Notes: generated by a model from the sequence alone, not told the origin. Positions 1 through 6,436 are shown, counted from the first letter of the stretch. The stretch is DNA of 6,436 bases from Pseudomonadota bacterium (GCA_023433855.1 JAEYTV010000101.1:1-6436), one strand, 5' to 3'. Numbers and translations: made by a program.

Positions 1-986
1 TCTCCGAACTGCTGAGCGAAATGGACCGGCGACATCAACATTGCATACGTGGAGCCGAACGGTTGCATCACGTTTTTCATAAAGTGCCGATAGTCGCCGA
101 AATCGGTGACAAATCGTTTGAAGCCGACTTCGAGGCGTTCACGCGGTTTGTCGCGCTGGTAAATCATGCGGATATGTTGGAATAGCTCCGCGAACCGCTC
201 TCTCCCCAACTGCTCTTCAAGCGTTTCCCAGGTATCGGAATAATCTTTTTCCTCAGCTTCTGGCACGCGATCCAAGAGATCGGCCTTCAAGATGTCTGCT
301 GGGGTGAGGTCTAGACCGCGTGCGTTAAGGACGGTGAAGACCTTATGCGCGACGTCCACGTTCGATACCGCGATCACGACGAGGTAGCAGCGCTGCAGCA
401 GAAATGCTATCAAGCCGTCACGCTGTTCCGCAGAGAGCGTCTCAAGTCGCCTGAGGAGGTAGCGCGCGTTCTCAACGATGCGCAGACGGCTATCGGTCAG
501 CCCCTTGGTCTCAGGCAGTTTGTCCGTCTGCCCCCTGATCTGGATTGTTTCCCTGAAGAACTCATCGTCGCGCTTGCGGAGTGTCAGACGGTAACGGCTC
601 TTAGTGCCCTTGTCCGGATCCCCTTCTTCGCAAATGTAGCTGTGTCGTTTCATGCTGACGTCGTGGGATGAGAGGTCGCGCAAAACCGATAAGAGAATGG
701 TCAAAGTCGTCAAGCGCTGCTGGCCATCGACCACTTTCGCCTCCGGCGATCCTGGCTGCTTAATCAAGACTATGCTGCCGAGGAAGTATGTGATCGGCTC
801 CTTGGTATCAATGGCGTCCTGCAGAGCGGACAATATGTCATCGAGCAGGGCTTGGGTCTGCTCCTGTTCCCATGCATAGGGTCGCTGATAGGTGGGGATC
901 GAGAAGGCGAACTCATCGCTGAAGACCCGGCTCAGCCGCTCCTGACCAGCCTTGATCGGCTCCAGTTCCATTGGTTCGAATAACAT
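1..986 (-). CDS. DUF262-family protein (GmrSD/BrxU-like N-terminal part), partial, C-terminus off the left edge
   Basis: Reading from the ATG at 986-984 down to position 1, the frame stays open for 328 codons and is cut by the window edge. Family signatures seen: IPTYQRPYAW (residues 30-39), FLGSI (68-72), VVDGQQRLTTL (85-95) and VLNARGLDL (220-228) followed by ADILK (231-235). These define the DUF262 domain, a ParB/sulfiredoxin-like fold. In GmrS, BrxU and SspE relatives the DGQQR motif is linked to nucleotide binding or hydrolysis that controls an attached nuclease. Such proteins often end in a DUF1524 HNH nuclease, which would lie outside this window, so nuclease activity is not shown here. 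The ATG lies two bases after the hsdS stop (TAG-TC-ATG) and has AAGAAGG seven bases upstream. Met6 has no such site, so Met1 is preferred. The gene is probably the third in an hsdR-hsdS operon and may be an accessory defence effector. Family assignment is strong; function is inferred. Confidence 0.9.
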   Translation of the reverse strand, partial: MLFEPMELEPIKAGQERLSRVFSDEFAFSIPTYQRPYAWEQEQTQALLDDILSALQDAIDTKEPITYFLGSIVLIKQPGSPEAKVVDGQQRLTTLTILLSVLRDLSSHDVSMKRHSYICEEGDPDKGTKSRYRLTLRKRDDEFFRETIQIRGQTDKLPETKGLTDSRLRIVENARYLLRRLETLSAEQRDGLIAFLLQRCYLVVIAVSNVDVAHKVFTVLNARGLDLTPADILKADLLDRVPEAEEKDYSDTWETLEEQLGRERFAELFQHIRMIYQRDKPRERLEVGFKRFVTDFGDYRHFMKNVMQPFGSTYAMLMSPVHFAQQFG

Positions 987-988
987 GA

Positions 989-2491
989 CTATACCTTCTT
1001 GCGGCGTTTAATCTGCTTGGGATTGGCGCCCTCCTGCGCCTTAAGGCGGCTCAATAAAGTAAAAGCCGGCTCGTCCGCCGGGTCCTGCGGCACAAGCGTC
1101 CCTTCGAATGCGGATTTCAGGATGGCTTGGCGGAGCCGGGCGGCATCGGCAAAACCTGAAGCTATGCTGAGCTTTACATCTTCGTAAGCGGTGAGAGCGG
1201 CTTTGATCCTCACCAAGGCCTCTGCCATTTCGGCTGGCGGTGGAATAGGCACCGCCACACTATTTAGGACTTCGAGATTGATGTTCTTCTGTGCCGTTGC
1301 GGGTGCGTATTGCTCTAGGCGCTGCTGGATCGTTTGAAGCCAAACATGTATCCAGTAAGCGTCGATGCCATCACTCGGGACCAAGCCGACGATGCTATCA
1401 GGGAAGCAGCAGTCAAATGTGGTAATGGAAGTCTTGGCGATATTTGCGGCGATCGTAATGCATAGCGTCCCCGCAGGCCATATCTTGCTTTGTGAAACGC
1501 CAAATTCGCTATATGTCTGGCTGTATGTTTTTATGTAGTCCACGGCGTTCGCAACAATGCCGGTTTGAATAAACGGTATGTTTCCGCCATAAAGCCGCGC
1601 GTCATCTCTTGGTCGATGTTTTGATTTCCCTCGACCAAATTCTCCCAGCGCGCTGAGCCGTTCCCAAGCCCAGCCCTCCGGTAGTTCCGGCAAGTCCGAT
1701 GTGTCGAGCGGTGGGCTCGCCGCAGCCCTTTTGCTGCCTCCCTTCACCGATGTCGCACCACGCTTGGCCTTGATGCGGGCGAGAAGATCGCGACCGGTCT
1801 CATTGGGCTGGTTGGTCTCCCGCCAGTCGCGGGTAAGCTCGCCGGTGACGGCGCTTTTCAGCAGGGCGCGACGGAAAGTCTCCAGCCCCTTTCGTGCCTC
1901 GTCAAGCGCGGCTTCACCATCCGCGATCTCGGCGAAGAGGGTGTCTATACGCTCGACGATGTGGCGCTGTTCTGCCAACGGGGCAATGGGAAGCAACAGC
2001 TCTTCAACGAAAGCACGTGGAAGTTCGCGCTGATTGGTGGAGCCTACATGCCCTTCTCCAACGAGATGCTGAACGCGACCGGTTTCAACAAAATAACCAA
2101 GATATCGGGGTTCGACTTCGACGGGTCGGACGATGGTCACATGTGAATCGGCAGTTAGCTCCTCGAAGGAGCCGTCGTATACTGCCGCACGACCTATCGT
2201 GCCAGTCCCGGTTGAATTCCAGAGGAGGTCGCCTCGGCGAAGTCTCAGCTCTGGAGAAAGACGGTCGAATGCATCGCGTGCAGTCAATCGAAGATGCTGC
2301 ACGTCGAGCCTATGCCATCTGACGCACTTCTGATTGACGACTGGGACGCCGTTCTTCTCGACATAACTGGGACCGCGTCCACGTCCAATAAATGAAGTGA
2401 TGGCCTTGAGCGGCGCCCAACACCAACCCTCCGGCAGCGTCCAAGGTTGATCCTCTGATCCGCTCGCGTCTGCCGCCACTCTCATATCCAT
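989..2491 (-). CDS. hsdS: Type I restriction-modification specificity subunit HsdS (two TRDs)
   Basis: This is the DNA-recognition subunit of a type I R-M enzyme. It would direct HsdM and HsdR to a split, asymmetric target sequence. The 500 residues form two half-repeats, as in typical full-length HsdS (about 400-600 aa). TRD1 opens with LPEGWCW (19-25) and ends near LLLPIAPLAEQRHIVERID (165-183), followed by a helical spacer and RALLKSAVTGELT (208-220). TRD2 opens with LPEGWAW (270-276) and ends near VAVPIPPPAEMAEAL (412-426) and QAILKSAFEGTLVPQ (455-469). The protein closes with a basic tail, KRRKKV. The second repeat has EMAEAL where the first keeps the common AEQRxIV motif. The ATG at 2491 shares its A with the hsdR stop (TAATG), which fixes the start by coupling, although the Shine-Dalgarno site is weak. 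TRD2 DNA is AT-richer than its surroundings, suggesting domain exchange. The recognition sequence cannot be read from the protein alone. Confidence 0.96.
   Translation of the reverse strand: MDMRVAADASGSEDQPWTLPEGWCWAPLKAITSFIGRGRGPSYVEKNGVPVVNQKCVRWHRLDVQHLRLTARDAFDRLSPELRLRRGDLLWNSTGTGTIGRAAVYDGSFEELTADSHVTIVRPVEVEPRYLGYFVETGRVQHLVGEGHVGSTNQRELPRAFVEELLLPIAPLAEQRHIVERIDTLFAEIADGEAALDEARKGLETFRRALLKSAVTGELTRDWRETNQPNETGRDLLARIKAKRGATSVKGGSKRAAASPPLDTSDLPELPEGWAWERLSALGEFGRGKSKHRPRDDARLYGGNIPFIQTGIVANAVDYIKTYSQTYSEFGVSQSKIWPAGTLCITIAANIAKTSITTFDCCFPDSIVGLVPSDGIDAYWIHVWLQTIQQRLEQYAPATAQKNINLEVLNSVAVPIPPPAEMAEALVRIKAALTAYEDVKLSIASGFADAARLRQAILKSAFEGTLVPQDPADEPAFTLLSRLKAQEGANPKQIKRRKKV
994..1000 (-). 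promoter_or_regulatory. Ribosome binding site of the DUF262 gene, inside the 3' end of hsdS
   Basis: On the minus strand AAGAAGG lies seven bases before the ATG at 986. It is encoded by the Lys-Lys-Val codons that end hsdS. This supports the chosen start and coupling of the two genes. Confidence 0.6.
1658..1684. repeat. HsdS half-repeat, TRD2 entry copy
   Basis: This 27-base segment encodes the LPEGWAWER region of TRD2. It is a direct imperfect copy (20 of 27 bases) of 2411-2437, about 750 bases away. It lies where G+C falls on entering TRD2. Confidence 0.55.
2411..2437. repeat. HsdS half-repeat, TRD1 entry copy
   Basis: This 27-base segment encodes the LPEGWCWAP region of TRD1. It matches 1658-1684 at 20 of 27 bases by hand alignment. 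It marks the duplicated architecture of hsdS and could serve as a short homologous patch for TRD exchange. Confidence 0.55.
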
Positions 2492-5229
2492 TATGCTACC
2501 AAGACTTCCGTCAGTTCATCCAAGAGCGTCGGCAGCCGTTGTCCGAACAGTCCCCGCGCCTTGATCATGCCGCCGCGGCTGGCAAATTCCGGCGCATCCA
2601 TAATGTCTTCCGGGCGAATCTCGATGTTGACCGCCAGATGATCACGGATCGCCAGAAGCCAGGCGCGTTGTTCGTCGCTATAGGTTCGACCGGCTTTTTC
2701 TTCGCGACCGAGCCAGAGATTGAATCGGCCGGCGACCAATGACGATAGCGGCTCCAGCGATTCTGCCTCTCCTGTAGCATAACGAACAAGCATGACGATA
2801 TCGGCGAGCGTGCCTGCCGGGTTGCCGCGCACCTTATCTGACGCAATGCGCTTGTAGGCGCGCCAGATATCGACTGGCTCGAGCAGCCATGGCGGTCGCT
2901 TTAGAGCATCGCGTAATTCATCAACCGCCTCATAGGTCAGTCGCTTTTGCGCATAGGGCCGGTGATAAAGAATCTGGAGAGCGACGAGCTCATCCTGCTT
3001 TTCCTCGAGGAAAGTTCTGAAGCGGTTGACCGTGTCGGCCGCCTTGGCCTCATCCCAGCCGGAGGAAACGACGGCGTCGACCGAGATTGTATCAATACGG
3101 ATATCAGCGGCTGCTTTGACGTCCTTCAACAGCGTGCGCAGCTTCGGATCGTCGAAGAGCATGGCCGCCTGTTCCTTGACAGCATCTTTCGCACGCTGCC
3201 GTTCCGGCTCCGGTGCTGATTTGGGCACATGGGCTGCTAGGGCATCCGGGTCAATGGCATCCAGAAGCCGCGAAGCCATCGCCTTCAGATCCAGCCCTCC
3301 CGTCGCCTTTGCTACGGCTGCGCGGTCCTTGTCACTGATGCGGTGGTCGAGTGCCGAGAGGCGTGCAGCCAGGGTCGCGAAAGCATCGTCATCCCGGCGA
3401 CCAGTCGCGATCTCATCAACCAGCTTGTCGAAGGAGATGGCGCGGTTTCGCTCCAACGGCTGCGAAATGCTCTTAAGGCTCTCGGATACCCCCACCGCAT
3501 CGACCAGGACAAAGCGTGTCTTGGCGTCTGCGTCCGGCGTCACCTCCCGCAGCTTTTCTGGGGTGATGGTGCGCGCGCCGCGCCCCTTCATCTGTTCGAA
3601 ATAGAGCTCCGACTTCACGTCGCGCAGGAAGATCAGGGCCTCCAACGGCTTCACGTCGGTGCCCGTCGCGATCATATCCACAGTGACGGCAATGCGCGGA
3701 TTGTAGTCGTTGCGGAAGGCCCGTATGAGCTGTTCTGGATCGGCGCCGTCGACCTTGTAGGTGATCTTCTTGGCGAAGTCGTTGCCCTTGCCGAACACGT
3801 CGCGGACGATTGTGACAATCTCCTCGGCGTGATGATCATCCTTGGCGAAGATCAAAGTCTTCGGCACTTCGGTCCGTCCGGGAAACAGCTCGGTGAAGAG
3901 CGAGTCTCGATAGGTTTTGAGCACCGTGCGGATCTGGTTCGGAACAACCACTGTCCGGTCAAGTTGGTCAGCGGTATAGGCAAAGTCCTCATTGAGTGTC
4001 TCATACCGCTCCGCACGGGTCCGCTTGTCTCGAACAGGGAGGTCATAGCCGGCCTTTACAGTCGAACCGCGTTCGCTGATCTCGGTCCTGATACGGAAGA
4101 TCTCGAAGCCGACATTGACGCCATCGGCCACTGACCGCTCATATGGATATTGCGCGACTAGGTTGCGTCCAAAAAAGCCCAGCGTGTGAAGCGAGGGCGT
4201 TGCGGTCAGTCCCACGATGAAGGCGTCGAAATAGTCCAGGACTTGCCGCCAGGTTCCGTAGATTGATCTATGGCATTCGTCCGTGATGACGAGGTCAAAG
4301 CTTTCGATCGGAATAGAGGAATTATAGCTGACGAACCGCTCCTGACCGCCTGCGACGCCCTCGAAGGCTGAAGCTTCTTCGTCGTCTTCCGCCAGTTCCT
4401 TGCCGGTGAGCACAGAATAAACGCGCTGGATCGTGGACACGACGATCTGAGCATCCTTGTCGATCCCAGCGCTGCCGAGCTTCTGGACGTTGTAAATCTC
4501 AGAAAACGAGCGTCCGGTGCCGGGCGGGCGGTAGGCGAGATACTCATCCCGCGTCTGGCGAACGAGGTTTGCCCGATCAGCGAGAAATAGAATTCGCTTG
4601 AAGCCGGCATGGGCCAGCAGGCGATGGCTGAGTGTAGCTGCCGTGAAGGTCTTGCCGGCACCCGTCGCCATCTGGACCAACGCGCGTGGCCGGTTCTCGC
4701 CAAGCGATTGCTCGATGTTGGTGACCGCGTCGATCTGGCAGTCTCGTAATCCATCCTCGATTAGAGGCGGCATGTTGTGCAATCGAGCTCGCAGCGTCTG
4801 CGGTTCGCGCAGCCAAAGCTCCATGGTCTCGGGTCGATGAAAGGCAAAGACGCGGCGTGATGTTGGCTGAGGATCCGCATGGTCGCAGAATAGGGTCTCG
4901 CTTCCGGAGGCGACATACTCAAAGCGCACTTGGCCATCTTCTCGAATGAGATGGCCAGGCATGTCGTTGATGTATCGCTCGGCTTGATCCGAGAAGCCCG
5001 AGAGAGTTGTTCCCTCTGCTTTCGCTTCGACGACACCGCGCAACCGACGACTGACGAACAGAGCATAGTCAACGGGCCCCGAGGCGGTTTGGAATTCGCG
5101 GACGGCAACGCCAACGCCGGCGCCCAGGTTCATTTCCGATCTCGATTGAACGATCCAGCCACACGCCATCAGCTGCCGGTCAATAAGCGACCGGGCGCGA
5201 TCCTCAGGATGAAAAGCGGTTTCGTTCAT
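2491..5229 (-). CDS. hsdR: Type I restriction endonuclease subunit HsdR, EcoEI-like
   Basis: This subunit translocates DNA using ATP and cuts it far from the recognition site once bound to HsdM/HsdS. Residue numbers run from the ATG at 5229 (912 aa). The N-terminal PD-(D/E)xK nuclease shows NLGAGVGVAVREF (34-46), Asp54 in PVDYALF, and Glu68-Ala-Lys70. The SF2 motor shows Walker A MATGAGKT (187-194), DECH (317-320), TAT (342-344), VDMIATGTDV (517-526) and QMKGRGART (546-554). The C-terminal part, with LQILYHRPYAQKRLT (751-765), resembles the EcoEI_R_C domain. All expected catalytic residues are present and no frame break is seen. The frame extends to a GTG at 5277, but that start has no visible Shine-Dalgarno site, and family members usually begin shortly before the ARSLID segment, so ATG 5229 is preferred. 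The gene overlaps hsdS by one base. No hsdM adjoins it on either side within the window. Confidence 0.96.
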   Translation of the reverse strand: MNETAFHPEDRARSLIDRQLMACGWIVQSRSEMNLGAGVGVAVREFQTASGPVDYALFVSRRLRGVVEAKAEGTTLSGFSDQAERYINDMPGHLIREDGQVRFEYVASGSETLFCDHADPQPTSRRVFAFHRPETMELWLREPQTLRARLHNMPPLIEDGLRDCQIDAVTNIEQSLGENRPRALVQMATGAGKTFTAATLSHRLLAHAGFKRILFLADRANLVRQTRDEYLAYRPPGTGRSFSEIYNVQKLGSAGIDKDAQIVVSTIQRVYSVLTGKELAEDDEEASAFEGVAGGQERFVSYNSSIPIESFDLVITDECHRSIYGTWRQVLDYFDAFIVGLTATPSLHTLGFFGRNLVAQYPYERSVADGVNVGFEIFRIRTEISERGSTVKAGYDLPVRDKRTRAERYETLNEDFAYTADQLDRTVVVPNQIRTVLKTYRDSLFTELFPGRTEVPKTLIFAKDDHHAEEIVTIVRDVFGKGNDFAKKITYKVDGADPEQLIRAFRNDYNPRIAVTVDMIATGTDVKPLEALIFLRDVKSELYFEQMKGRGARTITPEKLREVTPDADAKTRFVLVDAVGVSESLKSISQPLERNRAISFDKLVDEIATGRRDDDAFATLAARLSALDHRISDKDRAAVAKATGGLDLKAMASRLLDAIDPDALAAHVPKSAPEPERQRAKDAVKEQAAMLFDDPKLRTLLKDVKAAADIRIDTISVDAVVSSGWDEAKAADTVNRFRTFLEEKQDELVALQILYHRPYAQKRLTYEAVDELRDALKRPPWLLEPVDIWRAYKRIASDKVRGNPAGTLADIVMLVRYATGEAESLEPLSSLVAGRFNLWLGREEKAGRTYSDEQRAWLLAIRDHLAVNIEIRPEDIMDAPEFASRGGMIKARGLFGQRLPTLLDELTEVLVA

Positions 5230-5277
5230 GCTCGTGACATTACGAACAGCGACTGAAATAGGGAAGTGGAATTGCAC

Positions 5278-5305
5278 GCCCAGGATGAGAAGGTTTAGGC
5301 TGGGC
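5278..5305. repeat. Inverted repeat GCCCAG-N16-CTGGGC, possible operator
   Basis: Perfect six-base arms (5278-5283 and 5300-5305) are separated by 16 bases in the space between the two divergent genes. One arm lies next to the alternative GTG start of hsdR, and the other ends just before the TTGACT box. It could bind a dimeric regulator or form a hairpin in the hsdR leader. Arms this short can also arise by chance. Confidence 0.3.
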
Positions 5306-5352
5306 TTTGACTTTGGGTCGATATTTCATGTTACTAGGGCTCAATCATAGGT

Positions 5353-5360
5353 AAGGGGAG
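5353..5360 (+). promoter_or_regulatory. Ribosome binding site of the GIY-YIG gene
   Basis: AAGGGGAG lies eleven bases before the ATG at 5372, a slightly long spacing. An in-frame TAG at 5348-5350 closes the frame just upstream, and no ATG, GTG or TTG lies between it and 5372. The start is therefore well determined. Confidence 0.6.
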
Positions 5361-5371
5361 CGCTGCCGTTC

Positions 5372-6304
5372 ATGAGCTACGGGGAAACCGTCGGTCGGGT
5401 CGTGAAGATCTTCATTACGGGGCAGGATCCTCGCAGCCTTCGGACTGTCGAGCTGGACAATTGGACTGGTGTCGCGATCACCGGACAGCCAGAGTTCTTC
5501 AAGAAGGCGCTTGAAGCGGAAGTCTTGGCGCGATCCTGCGTCTACCTGTTGATCAAGAGTGGTGCGGACGACGACCTGCCGGAGATTTACGTCGGCGAGA
5601 GCGACGACTTCTCGCAGCGCTATACGAACGGCAAATTCCCGATCGAGTTTGACACATTCCTGATATTCACAAGCAAGGACGACAACCTTACGCGTGCACA
5701 CGTCAAATGGCTGGAAGAGAAGTTGTGGGCCATCCTCAAAGGCAATAGCGGAAAAGTGGTTGTTGCCAATGCAAACAAACCCACAAGTTCGAACCTGCCT
5801 CGCGCCGATGTTGCGACGATGCAAACTTATCTTGGAAACATGATCTATGTTCTGGAAGCGCTCGGGTATGATCTCTTCTCTGTCAAGGAGAGAACCTCGA
5901 CATCGCCAGCCGGACAGGCGGAACAGCGTAACGACGAGGCGCAGGACTTGATACTCGACCTCTATGCCACACTGCCTAAGCGGGTCGATGATCGGGCGTT
6001 TCTTCGCTATGAGGATGGCGCCTACATTCTAAAATCCGGCTCTAAGATCAACTTGAGGATCACGGAGAGTTTGCCGTCAAACGTGCGGAAGCTACGTGAG
6101 CAGTTAATTGGAGATGGCGGCCTTATCGAGATTGGCGATCACATGGAACTCACCAGAGACATCCCCTTTTCGAAACCTTCACCGGCCTCCGCTTTCGTTA
6201 AGGGCCGGAGCTCCACGGGCTATCAGGACTGGTTGAGAGTGACAGATAGTGTGCCGCTCGGCGCCGTTCTCGGTATTGCGGCTGCTATAAGAGAGGTGGT
6301 CTAA
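5372..6304 (+). CDS. GIY-YIG nuclease family protein with C-terminal DUF4357 domain
   Basis: This is a 310-residue protein. Its N-terminal part has an LDNWTGVAITG segment (28-38), followed by a divergent GIY-YIG core: CVYLL (56-60) in place of GIY, IYVGESDD (72-79) in place of YIG, then Arg83. Next comes the family-typical FTSKDDNLTRAHVKWLEEKL (99-118), where Glu115 or Glu116 is the likely metal ligand. NANKPTSSNLPRAD (133-146) follows. The C-terminus, with FVKGRSSTGYQDW (275-287), resembles DUF4357. GIY-YIG enzymes cut DNA with a single metal ion, and this subfamily is often found in accessory and defence regions, though its role is not established. The catalytic-type Tyr58, Tyr73, Arg83 and Glu are kept, so activity is plausible. 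The gene is divergent from hsdR. It could be an independent defence nuclease or a partner of the R-M locus. The start is set by an upstream in-frame stop and the AAGGGGAG site. Confidence 0.88.
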   Translation: MSYGETVGRVVKIFITGQDPRSLRTVELDNWTGVAITGQPEFFKKALEAEVLARSCVYLLIKSGADDDLPEIYVGESDDFSQRYTNGKFPIEFDTFLIFTSKDDNLTRAHVKWLEEKLWAILKGNSGKVVVANANKPTSSNLPRADVATMQTYLGNMIYVLEALGYDLFSVKERTSTSPAGQAEQRNDEAQDLILDLYATLPKRVDDRAFLRYEDGAYILKSGSKINLRITESLPSNVRKLREQLIGDGGLIEIGDHMELTRDIPFSKPSPASAFVKGRSSTGYQDWLRVTDSVPLGAVLGIAAAIREVV

Positions 6305-6410
6305 ACGGAGTAGTAAAGCCACACTGCCGGCGCACGAGACGCAAATCGCCAGCACCACCATTCGCCGCTATGAGACAGCCCGCGCCGACCGATGCGTCGC
6401 ATCTTTCAGC
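6305..6410. other. Spacer between the GIY-YIG gene and tRNA-Ser, no gene seen
   Basis: These 106 bases hold no convincing coding frame. A small palindrome, GATGC-GTC-GCATC (6391-6403), is followed by only three T residues, just before the tRNA. It could be a weak terminator for the upstream gene or part of the tRNA promoter region, but neither is well supported. Confidence 0.4.
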
Positions 6411-6436
6411 GGAGAGGTGGCTGAGTGGTCGAAAGC
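6411..6436 (+). tRNA. tRNA-Ser, 5' part only, cut by the right edge
   Basis: The last 26 bases read as the start of a serine tRNA: acceptor strand GGAGAGG, then TG, then the D-arm GCTGAGTGGTCGAAAGC, whose GCT and AGC ends pair. This 5' sequence is characteristic of bacterial tRNA-Ser. The anticodon, variable arm and 3' end lie beyond the window, so the isoacceptor cannot be named. Confidence 0.85.

Larger units (their letters stand above)
5230..5371. promoter_or_regulatory. Divergent intergenic region between hsdR and the GIY-YIG gene
   Basis: These 142 bases separate two divergently read genes, so at least one promoter in each direction is expected. For the plus strand, TTGACT (5307-5312) resembles a -35 box. 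The best nearby -10 is only the weak, extended-type TG-T-TACTAG at 5329-5337, with a 19-base spacer. On the minus strand TATGAT (5349-5344) resembles a -10 box for hsdR, but no good -35 precedes it. The boxes are therefore tentative. The region also holds the inverted repeat at 5278-5305. Confidence 0.4.

Noticed and set aside
345..879. Two plus-strand open frames at 345-671 and 652-879
   Set aside because: Both are antisense to the DUF262 gene, whose minus-strand frame shows clear conserved motifs throughout.
1701..2333. Several plus-strand open frames opposite hsdS
   Set aside because: They overlap each other and the well-supported hsdS frame and show no domain resemblance.
3343..4134. Open frame of 263 codons on the plus strand
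   Set aside because: It lies wholly antisense to the HsdR motor domain, has no recognisable motif, and is expected from G+C-rich codon bias opposite a real gene.
4361..4390. Acidic stretch (EDDEEAS) in HsdR as an unusual insertion
   Set aside because: An acidic loop before the DECH motif is, from memory, common in this EcoEI-like HsdR family, so it is not treated as novel.
4206..4754. Minus-strand frame of 182 codons in a different phase within hsdR
   Set aside because: Low-complexity Ser/Arg-rich product in a shifted frame, while the hsdR frame here carries DECH and Walker A.
5230..5277. GTG at 5277 as the hsdR start
   Set aside because: It would add 16 residues not typical of the family, and no Shine-Dalgarno site precedes it. 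It remains possible, since the frame is open.
5345..5824. Minus-strand frame of 159 codons opposite the GIY-YIG gene
   Set aside because: It is antisense to a gene with a good ribosome site and family motifs, and shows no recognised features.
6391..6406. GATGC-GTC-GCATC hairpin as a terminator
   Set aside because: The stem is only five base pairs with three following T residues, too weak to call an intrinsic terminator.
1..6436. CRISPR array or insertion sequence
   Set aside because: No regularly spaced repeats, transposase motifs or terminal inverted repeats were seen on either strand.

Overview
The window holds most of a type I restriction-modification (R-M) locus on the minus strand. A divergent GIY-YIG/DUF4357 nuclease gene and the 5' end of a tRNA-Ser gene follow on the plus strand. 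G+C is moderately high (hand counts of about 62% in part of hsdR), and the protein sequences look proteobacterial. An alphaproteobacterium is the best guess, but this rests on composition and general resemblance, not on a marker gene.

Layout, left to right. Positions 1-986 (minus) carry the first 328 codons of a DUF262-family protein whose C-terminus lies beyond the left edge. Positions 989-2491 (minus) carry hsdS, a two-TRD specificity subunit. Positions 2491-5229 (minus; possible GTG start at 5277) carry hsdR, an EcoEI-like restriction and translocase subunit. Positions 5230-5371 are a divergent intergenic region with an inverted repeat. Positions 5372-6304 (plus) carry the GIY-YIG/DUF4357 gene. 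Positions 6305-6410 are a short spacer, and positions 6411-6436 are the 5' end of a tRNA-Ser cut by the right edge.

Transcription of the left block runs hsdR, then hsdS, then DUF262. hsdR and hsdS share one base (TAATG), and only two bases separate the hsdS stop from the DUF262 ATG, so all three are very probably co-transcribed and translationally coupled. HsdR would supply the PD-(D/E)xK nuclease and SF2 translocase, and HsdS the DNA recognition. The methyltransferase HsdM, which every type I system needs, is absent here and is expected downstream (left of position 1) or elsewhere in the genome. The DUF262 protein carries the IPxYQR and DGQQR signatures shared with GmrS/BrxU-type and SspE-type defence proteins. 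It may therefore be an accessory effector built into the R-M operon. The divergent GIY-YIG gene may be a further part of a small defence island next to the tRNA.

The points most worth a second look are the hsdR-hsdS-DUF262 order without hsdM in view, the clearly AT-richer second TRD of hsdS, and the divergent GIY-YIG gene.
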